The position numbers and the translations under genes were made by a program. From an uncultured Alphaproteobacteria bacterium (GTDB lineage: Bacteria; Pseudomonadota; Alphaproteobacteria; Methylaequorales; Methylaequoraceae), in assembly GCA_902524895.1 (NCBI GenBank), contig CABZFH010000006.1, positions 1-64,000 on the forward strand: a stretch of 64,000 nucleotides of DNA, given 5' to 3'. This document shows, one piece after another, positions 11,428 to 20,569 of the stretch. The notes beneath the pieces are model-generated. The model was not told the DNA's origin. It did not search any database and worked only from the letters and a program-made list of their open reading frames with translations. Within the stretch, counting starts at the first letter, position 1. Each line of letters begins with the position of its first letter.

Positions 11428-12748
11428 TTTTTTTTTCCTTTTTTTTATTTGAACCTATTAACTTTTTTTCATCTTTTAATTCTTTAGTATTAAATAACTC
11501 ATCAAAAGTATATTTCTTCTTTTCTACAGAACAAACATTGGCAATAAAATCGATTACTTTTTCTTCAAACGCAACACCACGTAAATTGTTCATCATTTGA
11601 GGATTTTCTTTGTAAAAATCAACTACTTTTTTTTCTTCTCCGGGGTACTTTTGAGCTTCAGCTGCAACTGCTTTTGTTAGATCTTGATCTGAAACTTCAA
11701 TCTTATTCGCATTTCCAATATTATTCAATATCAGGCCTAGTTTTACTCTTCTTTCTGCCAAATTATTTATTTCTTTATTGGTCTTATCTTTTGCTTGATT
11801 CTTTAAAAAATTTACTTCATCTTCTACCATTCTAGACGGAATATCAAACTTGTGTAAACTCAAAATTTTATCTGTTAACTCTCTTCTTACTTTAAGCTTA
11901 GCATATTGTTCGTAATCATTATTCATTTTTTCTTCAATTTTTTTTTTTAATGAATCTAAATCCTTTTCACCAAGCTCTTTTGCTAATTGATTGTCAATTT
12001 TAATATTTTTAACCCTTTCTTGAATATCTTTAATTCTTAATGAAAATATAGCATTCTTTCCTGCAATTTCTTTCATTCTATAATCTTTTGGAAAAGTAAC
12101 TGTTATATTTTTTTTTTGATCTAATTTCAATCCAATCATTTGATCTTCATATCCAGGTATATATTTGTTAGATCCTAAAACAACTGTTTCATTTTCTCCT
12201 TTGTTACCCTTAAATTCTTTACCATTAATTAAACCTTCATAATCAAATAAAATAAGGTCATTCTTCTTTGACTTTCTTTTTTTTTTTAGTGGTTCAAACC
12301 TTTCATGTTTATTCGCCAATTCTTTTAAAGTTCTTTCTAAATCTTCACTCCCAATTTCTAAATAAGGTTTTTCAACTGTAATTTTTTTTAAATCTACTTT
12401 TTGGATCTCAGGCATAATTTGAAAAGAAACATTGAAAATTAATTCACTACCTTCTTCAAACTTTTTCACATCTACTTTTGGTTGAACTGATGGTCTAAGT
12501 TCTTTCTGAACAACAGCATTTTTAAGAGTATCATTAACAACCTCATCTAACACCTCTGGCATAATAGATTTTGAATATCTTTGTTTTATAATATCTATTG
12601 GAACTTTTCCTGGACGAAAGCCTGGAAGCTTAATAGTACTTGAAATTTTTTCATATTTCTCTGATATTTTTACGTTTATTACGTCTGCTGGAACGGTTAT
12701 ATTCCATTCTATATCGAGTCCTTTTGATTTTAATTCTTCAATTTTCAT
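11420..12748 (-). CDS. tig: Trigger factor
   Basis: [20 protein letters not shown]... [18 protein letters not shown]; the listed ORF start (12793) lies inside tRNA-Leu, so internal Met at 12748 preferred. Confidence 0.93.
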   Translation of the reverse strand: MKIEELKSKGLDIEWNITVPADVINVKISEKYEKISSTIKLPGFRPGKVPIDIIKQRYSKSIMPEVLDEVVNDTLKNAVVQKELRPSVQPKVDVKKFEEGSELIFNVSFQIMPEIQKVDLKKITVEKPYLEIGSEDLERTLKELANKHERFEPLKKKRKSKKNDLILFDYEGLINGKEFKGNKGENETVVLGSNKYIPGYEDQMIGLKLDQKKNITVTFPKDYRMKEIAGKNAIFSLRIKDIQERVKNIKIDNQLAKELGEKDLDSLKKKIEEKMNNDYEQYAKLKVRRELTDKILSLHKFDIPSRMVEDEVNFLKNQAKDKTNKEINNLAERRVKLGLILNNIGNANKIEVSDQDLTKAVAAEAQKYPGEEKKVVDFYKENPQMMNNLRGVAFEEKVIDFIANVCSVEKKKYTFDELFNTKELKDEKKLIGSNKKKEKKNE

Positions 12749-12761
12749 ATTTCCTACATTT

Positions 12762-12846
12762 TGGTACGGGCGGAGGGACTTGAACCCACACAACCGAAGT
12801 CACTAGAACCTAAATCTAGCGCGTCTACCAATTCCGCCACGCCCGC
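12762..12846 (-). tRNA. tRNA-Leu (anticodon TAG)
   Basis: Reverse strand GCGGGCGTGGCGGAATTGGTAGACGCGCTAGATTTAGGTTCTAGTG...GGGTTCAAGTCCCTCCGCCCGTACCA; long variable arm. Confidence 0.96.
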
Positions 12847-12908
12847 ATGATATATAAACTATACTAAAAAACAACATTTATAAATTTAAATCAATTATTA
12901 TTTAAAGA

Positions 12909-14282
12909 TTATTTAATAGGTTTAATTGAACTAACGAAATCTTCAGCAATTATATTTTTCTTTTTGCAAGATAATTTACTATGGACCCATACACCTAAAA
13001 CTGAAGCATCAATTAAAGAATAATTTTGAGATAATAAACCGCCAATTAATCCAGCAAGAATATCGCCAGTACCAGCAGTTGCCAGAGATTTTTGTGCTTT
13101 ACTATTCAAATAAACATTATTTTTATTATCAGCTATTACAGTATCATTTCCTTTGTAAACAATTACAGAATTGGTTAATTTAGCTGCAATTATAGAACGT
13201 GTGATTTTATCAGAATCTTTAATATTAAATATTCTATTAAATTCTCCTTGATGTGGAGTTAAAATCTGATTGTTTCTTTTTTCAAGTAATTTATGAAACT
13301 TCTTTTTTGTTTTTTCAAATATACTCAGAGCATCAGCATCGATTACTGATGGGATTTTATTATTTAAACTTTTTAAAATTTTTTTCTTGGGAAAATCAAG
13401 TCCAAGCCCTGGGCCGATCACAAAAGCACTATATTTATCTATATTTAAATTTTCACCATATTTTGTAATAGTTCCAGGTTCTATTACTAGAGAATATTTT
13501 TTGAACTTTTTAAGTATTTTTATTGTTGATAATCCACACCCTATTTTTCTAGCAGATAAGGCAACTAATCTTGCAGCACCTAACATTATTCCAGAAAAAA
13601 CCAATAAATTTCCCTTTCTATATTTATGTATATCTACTGGAATTTTTTTTCTTCTTTTTGTAATTAAGTTTTTATTAATTAATTTTATATTAGGATTTCT
13701 TTTTTTTATTGCTCTTATACCCAAATCTACTAATACAATTTTTCCACATTTAGCCTTACTAGGATGAAGAAAATAAGCTGGTTTTAAAAAATTTATTGCC
13801 ATAGTAAAATTTGCATTAATGCTACCTCCCATAACATCTCCAGTATCAGGATTAATTCCACTTGGGAGGTCTATTGAGATTATTTTAGGTTCAGAATTAT
13901 TTAATAGATCAAATAAGTCAACGTAAGATCCTTCAATTTTCCTGTTTATTCCAATGCCAAATAATGCGTCTATTACAATATCGTAATTATTTATAGTTTT
14001 TTTCAATTTTTTTAAAACTAATCGCAACTTCACACTTTTTTTAAAATTTATAAAATCAGCATCAAATTTTTTTTTTGCTAAATTAAATAACATTTTTCCA
14101 TCTTCACCATTTTTTCCTGAGCCGCATAGAAATATAGTTTTCTTATCTTTTAAGAAAGGTGATAACTTTTTCCAGATTTTTTCTCCAGCAAGAGTCATTA
14201 TGTTTTGAAGAGGGTTTTTAGAGATAAAATTATTCTCTGATTGAATTATTTGTTTTTTTGTTAATATATAATTACGTGACAT
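12909..14282 (-). CDS. nnr: Bifunctional NAD(P)H-hydrate epimerase / ADP-dependent dehydratase
   Basis: YjeF-N region (FLCGSGKNGEDGK, DALFGIGINR) plus YjeF-C region (VIGPGLGLD, ATAGTGDILAGLIGG). Confidence 0.9.
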   Translation of the reverse strand: MSRNYILTKKQIIQSENNFISKNPLQNIMTLAGEKIWKKLSPFLKDKKTIFLCGSGKNGEDGKMLFNLAKKKFDADFINFKKSVKLRLVLKKLKKTINNYDIVIDALFGIGINRKIEGSYVDLFDLLNNSEPKIISIDLPSGINPDTGDVMGGSINANFTMAINFLKPAYFLHPSKAKCGKIVLVDLGIRAIKKRNPNIKLINKNLITKRRKKIPVDIHKYRKGNLLVFSGIMLGAARLVALSARKIGCGLSTIKILKKFKKYSLVIEPGTITKYGENLNIDKYSAFVIGPGLGLDFPKKKILKSLNNKIPSVIDADALSIFEKTKKKFHKLLEKRNNQILTPHQGEFNRIFNIKDSDKITRSIIAAKLTNSVIVYKGNDTVIADNKNNVYLNSKAQKSLATAGTGDILAGLIGGLLSQNYSLIDASVLGVWVHSKLSCKKKNIIAEDFVSSIKPIK

Positions 14283-14788
14283 ATTTTAAAAAAATTAGTT
14301 ATTCTTTTATAATATTTTTAGTCTTTGATGTAAAAATTATTTTTGCTAATGAATTAAAATTTCAATCTATTTTAGAACTTGACAAAAATATACCTAAAAC
14401 ATGTGGCATGAAAATAATAGTTAATGAAGATTTTGTGGCTGACATCTCAATTAAAAAAATCACAAAAAAAGGATCAACTAGTACAATTGGCAGTTTTTCT
14501 GCGGTTTCAAAATCATCTGAATTAAATAATGCCAATTTAAAAACAGCTTCGATCGATTTGAAGGCTATAATAAAAAATCTTATTGAAAAAAAACCTAATT
14601 TAATTTTAATGGAGGGGGAATACAAAGAGAATCAAATGGGGCAGTTTTTTCAAGAACTTTTAATTTTTGGTGGAGAGCTAATTATAAATAAAACAGTTTA
14701 TAAAATTAATGGACCAATTGATTCTAAAATAAGATTAGAGTATCTTTTTTGTACAGGTGAAATGTTTCATCCAAAATATAAAAATTGA
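14276..14788 (+). CDS. Hypothetical exported protein upstream of bioB
   Basis: Signal-peptide-like N-terminus; ORF track gives 14258 (TTG), GTG at 14276 equally plausible; overlaps bioB start by 4 nt. Confidence 0.6.
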   Translation: MTYFKKISYSFIIFLVFDVKIIFANELKFQSILELDKNIPKTCGMKIIVNEDFVADISIKKITKKGSTSTIGSFSAVSKSSELNNANLKTASIDLKAIIKNLIEKKPNLILMEGEYKENQMGQFFQELLIFGGELIINKTVYKINGPIDSKIRLEYLFCTGEMFHPKYKN

Positions 14789-15831
14789 TTATGAAAAAAT
14801 ATAAAATTGAAGATATAATGGAGTTTTTCGCTCTACCTTTAGGTGATTTAATTTATAAAGCACAAAGGGTTCATCATAAAAATTTTAAAAAAAGAGAAAT
14901 TCAACTTGCATCTTTGCTTTCAATAAAAACAGGTGCATGTCCAGAGGATTGCAAATATTGTCCACAATCAGCTCATTACAATGTTGGACTTAAAAAAGAA
15001 AAGTTAATTGATCTTTCTTCACTTCAAGTTGCTGTTATCAAAGCAAAAAAAAATGGTGCTCAAAGGTTCTGTATGGGTGCAGCATGGAAAAAATTGAAAG
15101 ACGGTAAAGACCTAGAAAATGTTGTAGAAATGATTAAAGTAGTCAAATCTTATAATCTAGAAGCTTGCGTAACATTAGGTGGAATAACTAAAAATCAAGC
15201 AAACAAGCTAAAAAAAGCCGGCCTAGACGCTTACAATCACAATATTGATACTTCTCCTGATTTTTACAAAAAAATTATATCAACTAGAACTTTTGATGAA
15301 AGATTAGATACAATAAATATTATTTCAAAAGCTGGTATAAAAGTTTGTTCTGGAGGAATTCTTGGCATGGGTGAGTCTTGGGAAGATAGAGCAAAAATGC
15401 TTAAAATATTATCTGAAATGAAACCTCAACCTGAAAGTGTTCCTATAAATGCTCTTGTGCCGGTCAAAGGCACACCACTGGAAAATAATAAAATAATAGA
15501 TGCTTTTGAAATTATTAGGGTCATAGCAACCGCAAGAATACTATTACCAAAATCTAGAATTAGATTATCAGCTGGAAGAAAAAACTTTTCAAGAGAAACA
15601 CAAATTATATGTTTAATGGCAGGTGCAAATTCTATATTTTATGGGGAAAATTTATTAACAACAGAAAATAATGATATGAAAGAAGATAAAGAAATTATTT
15701 CAATATTTACTGAAAAAGAACCAAATATCAAAAAAGAAATAAAGGCATTAAAAAGAGAAAAGAAATCTGAAAAAATTATTAAAGATAATCATAATTTAAA
15801 TGAAGTCGTTGAAGAAATAATTACAATTTAA
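14785..15831 (+). CDS. bioB: Biotin synthase (radical SAM)
   Basis: KTGACPEDCKYCPQSAHYNVG; RFCMGAAWK. Confidence 0.96.
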   Translation: MIMKKYKIEDIMEFFALPLGDLIYKAQRVHHKNFKKREIQLASLLSIKTGACPEDCKYCPQSAHYNVGLKKEKLIDLSSLQVAVIKAKKNGAQRFCMGAAWKKLKDGKDLENVVEMIKVVKSYNLEACVTLGGITKNQANKLKKAGLDAYNHNIDTSPDFYKKIISTRTFDERLDTINIISKAGIKVCSGGILGMGESWEDRAKMLKILSEMKPQPESVPINALVPVKGTPLENNKIIDAFEIIRVIATARILLPKSRIRLSAGRKNFSRETQIICLMAGANSIFYGENLLTTENNDMKEDKEIISIFTEKEPNIKKEIKALKREKKSEKIIKDNHNLNEVVEEIITI

Positions 15832-15929
15832 TTATTATATTATTTTTTGTTATTATTATTCCCCTCTTTTTTCATTCAAAATTAAATTTTTAACTGAAAT
15901 TTAAACTAAGCTACCCTTTTAAAAAAATA

Positions 15930-16397
15930 ATGAGAAGTAACTTTAATATTATTCTTTTTAGACCTGAAATACCGTCAAATACAGGTAATATTATAAGATT
16001 ATGTTCTAATACAAATAGTAAGTTATGCATTATTGAACCAATAACTTTTAAACTTGATCATAAATCTCTTATTAGAGCCGGCCTAGATTATCATGACAAA
16101 GTAAGTATTGAAAAATTTGTTGATATAGAATCTTGTTTGAAGAAAATTGGAAAAACAAATCTTTACTTAATTACCAAATTTGGGAAAAAAAAATATAGTG
16201 ATTTTAATTATCATAAAGGAGATAGTTTTTTATTTGGTTCTGAATCAAATGGTATAAAAGATCTAATTTTATCAGAACAATATTATAAAGAAAAAGTTTT
16301 CATACCAATGGCAAGAGGAAATCGAAGTCTAAATTTAAGTAATACTGTTTCTATCTGTATTTACGAGGCACTTAAGCAGAATAAATTTGAGTTTTAA
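15930..16397 (+). CDS. trmL: tRNA (cytidine(34)-2'-O)-methyltransferase (SPOUT)
   Basis: PEIPSNTGNIIRLCSNT; FGSESNGI; IPMARGNRSLNLSNTVSICIYEALKQ. Confidence 0.92.
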   Translation: MRSNFNIILFRPEIPSNTGNIIRLCSNTNSKLCIIEPITFKLDHKSLIRAGLDYHDKVSIEKFVDIESCLKKIGKTNLYLITKFGKKKYSDFNYHKGDSFLFGSESNGIKDLILSEQYYKEKVFIPMARGNRSLNLSNTVSICIYEALKQNKFEF

Positions 16398-17059
16398 TTA
16401 AGTTTTTTGTGAAGAACAAAAATAATATCATTTTTAAGAATACTTGATATTCTGGAATATACATAAAATTCATCTGTAAAAAGCTTTCTTATTTTTACAG
16501 GATCACAATAAAAAATATTATTATGAATTTTTGCTATTTTTGAAAACTGTAAATTAAATATCAACCCTTTTTTTACCTTTTTTGAACATTGAACCAGATT
16601 TGTATAAACATAATTCTCCCATAAATTTACATTTTTTATTTTTGTAAGATTATACGTTCCTGACATTAGACAATAATCAATCATTTTAGGGGGGAAAGAA
16701 GTACAACAAAAAAGTTCTTTCACATATTTATTTTGGCAAAAATCAATAAATTTTTTATTAATATCAATACCTGAATAGGATATATTTTTAAATTTATTTT
16801 CTTTATTTAAAAGCTTGTAAAGTATTCCGTAACCGCAGCCAACATCTGAAACTTCTATTTTCTTTTTAATTCCCTCTTTTTGAATTAATAACTCCAAAAT
16901 TTCTTCATACCTTTTGAACTGATTAAATTGTGAATTCCAAAAAACACTTTCATGTGATGCACCATATTTTTTAAAATTTTTATTGTATAAATTATTTATC
17001 TGGAAGTTTAAAAATTTAAAAATTGCCTTTTCAACTATTTTCATATTATTTTTTATCAA
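16394..17059 (-). CDS. Class I SAM-dependent methyltransferase
   Basis: IEVSDVGCGYGILYKLLN motif I. Confidence 0.75.
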   Translation of the reverse strand: MIKNNMKIVEKAIFKFLNFQINNLYNKNFKKYGASHESVFWNSQFNQFKRYEEILELLIQKEGIKKKIEVSDVGCGYGILYKLLNKENKFKNISYSGIDINKKFIDFCQNKYVKELFCCTSFPPKMIDYCLMSGTYNLTKIKNVNLWENYVYTNLVQCSKKVKKGLIFNLQFSKIAKIHNNIFYCDPVKIRKLFTDEFYVYSRISSILKNDIIFVLHKKLN

Positions 17060-17140
17060 TTCAAGATAACTTACTTTAACTTACGAATATTGTTAAGATA
17101 ACTAAAAGTTTATAAAAAAATCTCAGAAATCGAAATATTT

Positions 17141-17533
17141 TTAATTTAGAGGATTATCATTTTTAAACCAATCATCTAAACAACATTCATTTAAGTTAAA
17201 ATCTTCTCCAATGTGTTCTGAGATAGTAACATATTGATTTTCTTTTTTTATTCCAAAAGTAGAGTTAACTAAATTTATATATTCAACAACTAAAGCTCTT
17301 TTTTGTTCTTGAGTCCTTCCTTTTCTGATATCTAAATTCATCAAACAAATATTTTCATTCTTTTTCGCTCTTCCTAAACTTATTGAATCGTTGTTTAACT
17401 CTCGAAATGAAATTGCTATATGAAATCTACCTGTCTTCATAATGTTGCAAAATATCACTTCAACTTTATTTAAAAACTCTTTTTTTGACTTATTGTTTGC
17501 TTTGAAATTTATATCAAATTGAAGATGCGGCAT
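17141..17533 (-). CDS. Tautomerase superfamily protein (CHMI/MIF-like)
   Basis: MPHLQFDINF start gives an N-terminal proline after Met removal; start corrected from 17572. Confidence 0.6.
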   Translation of the reverse strand: MPHLQFDINFKANNKSKKEFLNKVEVIFCNIMKTGRFHIAISFRELNNDSISLGRAKKNENICLMNLDIRKGRTQEQKRALVVEYINLVNSTFGIKKENQYVTISEHIGEDFNLNECCLDDWFKNDNPLN

Positions 17534-17664
17534 GATATAATAATATGTTTTTTTTTGTCTTAGAGCCAACAAAAATTTGAAAAAAAATAAAAAAAAGACT
17601 TTAAATTTCTTTATTTTATAATATATTAAAATTAATTATTGTAATAACTAAATCTGGAGGATTT

Positions 17665-17838
17665 ATGAAAAAAACCATTCTTTTCTTAACTTTATCTTTT
17701 TTGTTAGGTCTTTCTATTCAAAGTGCAAATGCTGCTCACTGTGCAGGTGGACACGATAAAGCCAAAGATGCATCAACTAAAGAAACATCAACTAAGGATT
17801 CATCAAAAGAAAAAGATAAATCAACACAAAAAAATTAA
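17665..17838 (+). CDS. Small secreted peptide, 57 aa (not in ORF track)
   Basis: GGAGG SD at 17657 then ATG: MKKTILFLTLSFLLGLSIQSANAAHCAGGHDKAKDASTKETSTKDSSKEKDKSTQKN*; clear signal peptide with ANA-A cleavage site. Confidence 0.7.
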   Translation: MKKTILFLTLSFLLGLSIQSANAAHCAGGHDKAKDASTKETSTKDSSKEKDKSTQKN

Positions 17839-17845
17839 TTATATG

Positions 17846-17879
17846 AGCAACCTTTGATAATATAATATCATTGGTTGCT
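17846..17879 (-). terminator. Hairpin between convergent genes
   Basis: AGCAACC...GGTTGCT stem extended by TGAT/ATCA; on the minus strand followed by a U-rich run (ATTAATTTTTTT). Confidence 0.5.
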
Positions 17880-17886
17880 AATTAAC

Positions 17887-18366
17887 CTAGAAATTACATT
17901 TTCCATATAGGGTTGATTCAAAAAAAATCTCTTGGTTGAAATTATAATATAATTTATTAAAAAAAAGTGATTTCGTCTGCAAATTAATAACCAATTCATC
18001 TTTTGATTCAAGTTTAGTTTTATCTTTGGTGTGAAATTTTTCTAGGGTAAAATTTATTAGTTTCTTTTTTTTTCTAAAATTGGTTTTAATATTTTCTATT
18101 ATTTCATTATTTTCTATCATCCAATCTTTTTTTGAAATATCACCAACCCATTCCTCATTTTCATTCACAAAAATATCTAAACGTTTGCCTTTAAATTTTA
18201 TTTTAGCATTTTTATTATTTTCTAATTCTTTAAATATATTACACTTTATAAAAGATAATTTATTATCATTTGGAGTATTATATTGTTTGTCAGACTTTTC
18301 AGTTAGATTAATAGTTGAACAACTAATTATAAAAAATAAAATAAAAAAGTATTTTTTTTTTAACAA
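17887..18366 (-). CDS. Putative lipoprotein, 159 aa
   Basis: N-terminus MLKKKYFFILFFIISCSTINL with lipobox-like cysteine. Confidence 0.6.
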   Translation of the reverse strand: MLKKKYFFILFFIISCSTINLTEKSDKQYNTPNDNKLSFIKCNIFKELENNKNAKIKFKGKRLDIFVNENEEWVGDISKKDWMIENNEIIENIKTNFRKKKKLINFTLEKFHTKDKTKLESKDELVINLQTKSLFFNKLYYNFNQEIFFESTLYGKCNF

Positions 18367-18507
18367 TTTGCTACCTTAATTTTTCTATTTAATTTCAAAT
18401 TATTTATAAGTATTAAATTTTTTTTAAGCTATCAACTTTATGCCTTGATGCACTGCATTGTCTGATATATTTATTAATTGCTTCAAAAATTTTTTAATTT
18501 TTTTCTC

Positions 18508-18894
18508 TTATTTTTCGTTATTAATATAACTCTGAAGTTTAAGACTAATTTCTTTGTTTGTGTCTAAGAAAGTGCATGGACATTTAGTGTTATATTTTGA
18601 ATGAGTTAAAATTAATTCATTTATATTTATAAAGCCAATATGTGATAAATCGTAAATATTAGCACTTATTTCACTGTAATTAAAATCATGATATCGAATT
18701 TCTTTATCCAGAACGTAATAACTATGAAATTTATTTTTATCTTCAAAATAGAAAAAAAATGGGTAACCTCGTGTTGGAAATTTTTTAGCATCACATTTTA
18801 GAGCCTTTCCGACAATTTCAAACGCATTTATATGCTGTGAGAAAAAGATAAATGTAGTAGAAAATATTATCAGTTTGTAGATTTTAGATCTCAT
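18508..18894 (-). CDS. Hypothetical exported protein, 128 aa
   Basis: Signal-peptide-like N-terminus (MRSKIYKLIIFSTTFIFFSQHINAF). Confidence 0.55.
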   Translation of the reverse strand: MRSKIYKLIIFSTTFIFFSQHINAFEIVGKALKCDAKKFPTRGYPFFFYFEDKNKFHSYYVLDKEIRYHDFNYSEISANIYDLSHIGFININELILTHSKYNTKCPCTFLDTNKEISLKLQSYINNEK

Positions 18895-18953
18895 ATTTCT
18901 AATTCAGAAACAAATTTTTGATTTTTTCACATTATAACAGAAAATTTTACATT

Positions 18954-18979
18954 AAAAAGTTTCTTACAAGAAACTTTTT
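18954..18979 (-). terminator. Putative terminator downstream of tRNA-Met
   Basis: Perfect inverted repeat AAAAAGTTTCTT-AC-AAGAAACTTTTT. Confidence 0.6.
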
Positions 18980-19007
18980 AAAAAGCCCCTACTTTCTCTA
19001 AGTTTTA

Positions 19008-19084
19008 TGGTAGCGGAGGAGGGACTTGAACCCCCGACACGCGGATTATGATTCCGCTGCTCTAACCACCTGAGCTACTCCGCC
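19008..19084 (-). tRNA. tRNA-Met, elongator type (anticodon CAT)
   Basis: Reverse strand GGCGGAGTAGCTCAGGTGGTTAGAGCAGCGGAATCATAATCCGCGTGTC...GTTCAAGTCCCTCCTCCGCTACCA; CAT anticodon (tRNA-Ile2 not formally excluded). Confidence 0.93.
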
Positions 19085-19191
19085 AATGGTAGAATTAAAA
19101 CATGATAAATTTAAATTATAACAAAATAAAGAAAATAGAAACAAAATTTAGGAAAGATAAATAAAGATGGGTAGGTTTGTAGAACAAAATA

Positions 19192-19221
19192 ATACTCACA
19201 CCACATGTGTGATGTGAGTAT
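19192..19221 (-). terminator. Strong hairpin downstream of the dehydrogenase gene
   Basis: ATACTCACA-CCACATGTGTGA-TGTGAGTAT, 9-bp perfect outer stem. Confidence 0.65.
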
Positions 19222-19238
19222 ATTAAGTTAGTCAATTA

Positions 19239-20543
19239 TTACGGCTTTTCAGCTGTAATTTTGTAGATTTCACCTTCATCAACTGCTGCATAAAGAGCGT
19301 TATCAGGCCCTAATCTTAAGCCTCTAAATCTCTTTGTTAAACCAGTTGGCATGTGAATAACACTCTTTATTGACTGACCATCTTTGGCAATGTCAACAAC
19401 GTCTATTCTCATACCTGAAGGTGTACCACCGAAACCAATTCCCATGATTCCAACAGCCATACGACCTTCCCAGTATCCCCAGTTGCTACCTTTTAAGAAA
19501 GCAGCGGAACCAGTTCCTTGGGATAATCCATTGTTGTTCCATGCTGGCGGCATTAAGTCCTTAAAACGAGTATCACTCATAGGCATGAATGATGCACGAG
19601 CAGCTGGTAACATACCTTCCTTTTGGTTAGGCATATATCCACAATACTTATCTGGGCAATCACCACGTCCCCCTACATTAGGTCGTGGATCCCAGCCACC
19701 ATTACCACCGTTAACTAAAGCAGTGATTTCGTCATTTTGCCATGGACCGTGCTCAGCAGTAAATGCACGCCCATCACCTGGACGGAAGTCAATACCTTGA
19801 ACATTTCTATGGCCGTATGTATACATACGTTTGTCGAATCCTTTAGGTGGCTTATTACCAGGATGAGCTTTACCATCAGTATCGATTCTTAGAACATTTC
19901 CTCCAAGCAATGTTGGAGACTGTGGTACTACACCTCTGTGACGATCACCAGTTGTAGCCCATAAATATCCATCAGGACCGAAACGTAGTCTATTTCCATT
20001 GTGAGCACCTGGACCACCAAATGGGTGATCTGACTCAAAAGGCTTGTACTGAATATCTTTTACGATATCAACACGATTTGAAACGCTTTTTAAGTCTTTG
20101 CTTACTTCAAATCTCATAATAATGTTACCATCACACTTTGAGAAGTTGTCCTTACAACCACTACCGTGATACTTGTTAGAAGTAGAAGCAACATAAACTC
20201 TACGGTTTTTGTTAAAATTAGGATCGAGGGCTACACCCATCATTCCTGCTTGACCAGAACAAAAAAGATCACTGTTTCCACTTGCGTAGCCTTTAGCGTC
20301 CTTCATTCCTACTAGCTTGTTCACTGCACCAGAAGATGTCTTTACTGAAAGACCTTTACATTTTTCAGTAACAAACATGTCTCCACCACTTGTGAAAGCC
20401 ATATCCCATGGGTTCTCAAGACCATTCATTACTGACATAGCACTAATGTTTGGTGTACCCATAGTGTCAGCGTGAATAGGAGCGGTTGCGAATGCTGCAA
20501 CCGAAACTATAGCAGCTGATAAAAGTTTAGATTTATTTAACAT
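19239..20543 (-). CDS. PQQ-dependent sugar dehydrogenase family (glucose/sorbosone dehydrogenase-like), exported
   Basis: Signal peptide (AAIVSVAAFATAPIHA); beta-propeller motifs NGLENPWDMAFTSGG, GVALDPNF, GAHNGNRLRFGPDGYLWATTGDR, YGHRNVQGI, AEHGPWQNDEI. Confidence 0.88.
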   Translation of the reverse strand: MLNKSKLLSAAIVSVAAFATAPIHADTMGTPNISAMSVMNGLENPWDMAFTSGGDMFVTEKCKGLSVKTSSGAVNKLVGMKDAKGYASGNSDLFCSGQAGMMGVALDPNFNKNRRVYVASTSNKYHGSGCKDNFSKCDGNIIMRFEVSKDLKSVSNRVDIVKDIQYKPFESDHPFGGPGAHNGNRLRFGPDGYLWATTGDRHRGVVPQSPTLLGGNVLRIDTDGKAHPGNKPPKGFDKRMYTYGHRNVQGIDFRPGDGRAFTAEHGPWQNDEITALVNGGNGGWDPRPNVGGRGDCPDKYCGYMPNQKEGMLPAARASFMPMSDTRFKDLMPPAWNNNGLSQGTGSAAFLKGSNWGYWEGRMAVGIMGIGFGGTPSGMRIDVVDIAKDGQSIKSVIHMPTGLTKRFRGLRLGPDNALYAAVDEGEIYKITAEKP

Positions 20544-20569
20544 ATAATCTCCCTTTTGGTTAGTATTAG

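Noticed and set aside
12749-12793. Extended N-terminus of trigger factor (MCGFKSLRPYQNVGN)
   Set aside because: It is translation of tRNA-Leu and spacer sequence; the true start is the internal Met at 12748.
18408-18507. Possible small RNA in the 18367-18507 intergenic region (tatgccttgatgcactgcattgtctg)
   Set aside because: No convincing hairpin/terminator or family match by eye; would need covariance-model search.
19384-19800. 138-aa plus-strand ORF
   Set aside because: Antisense to the dehydrogenase; its openness is explained by the more GC-rich sense codons.
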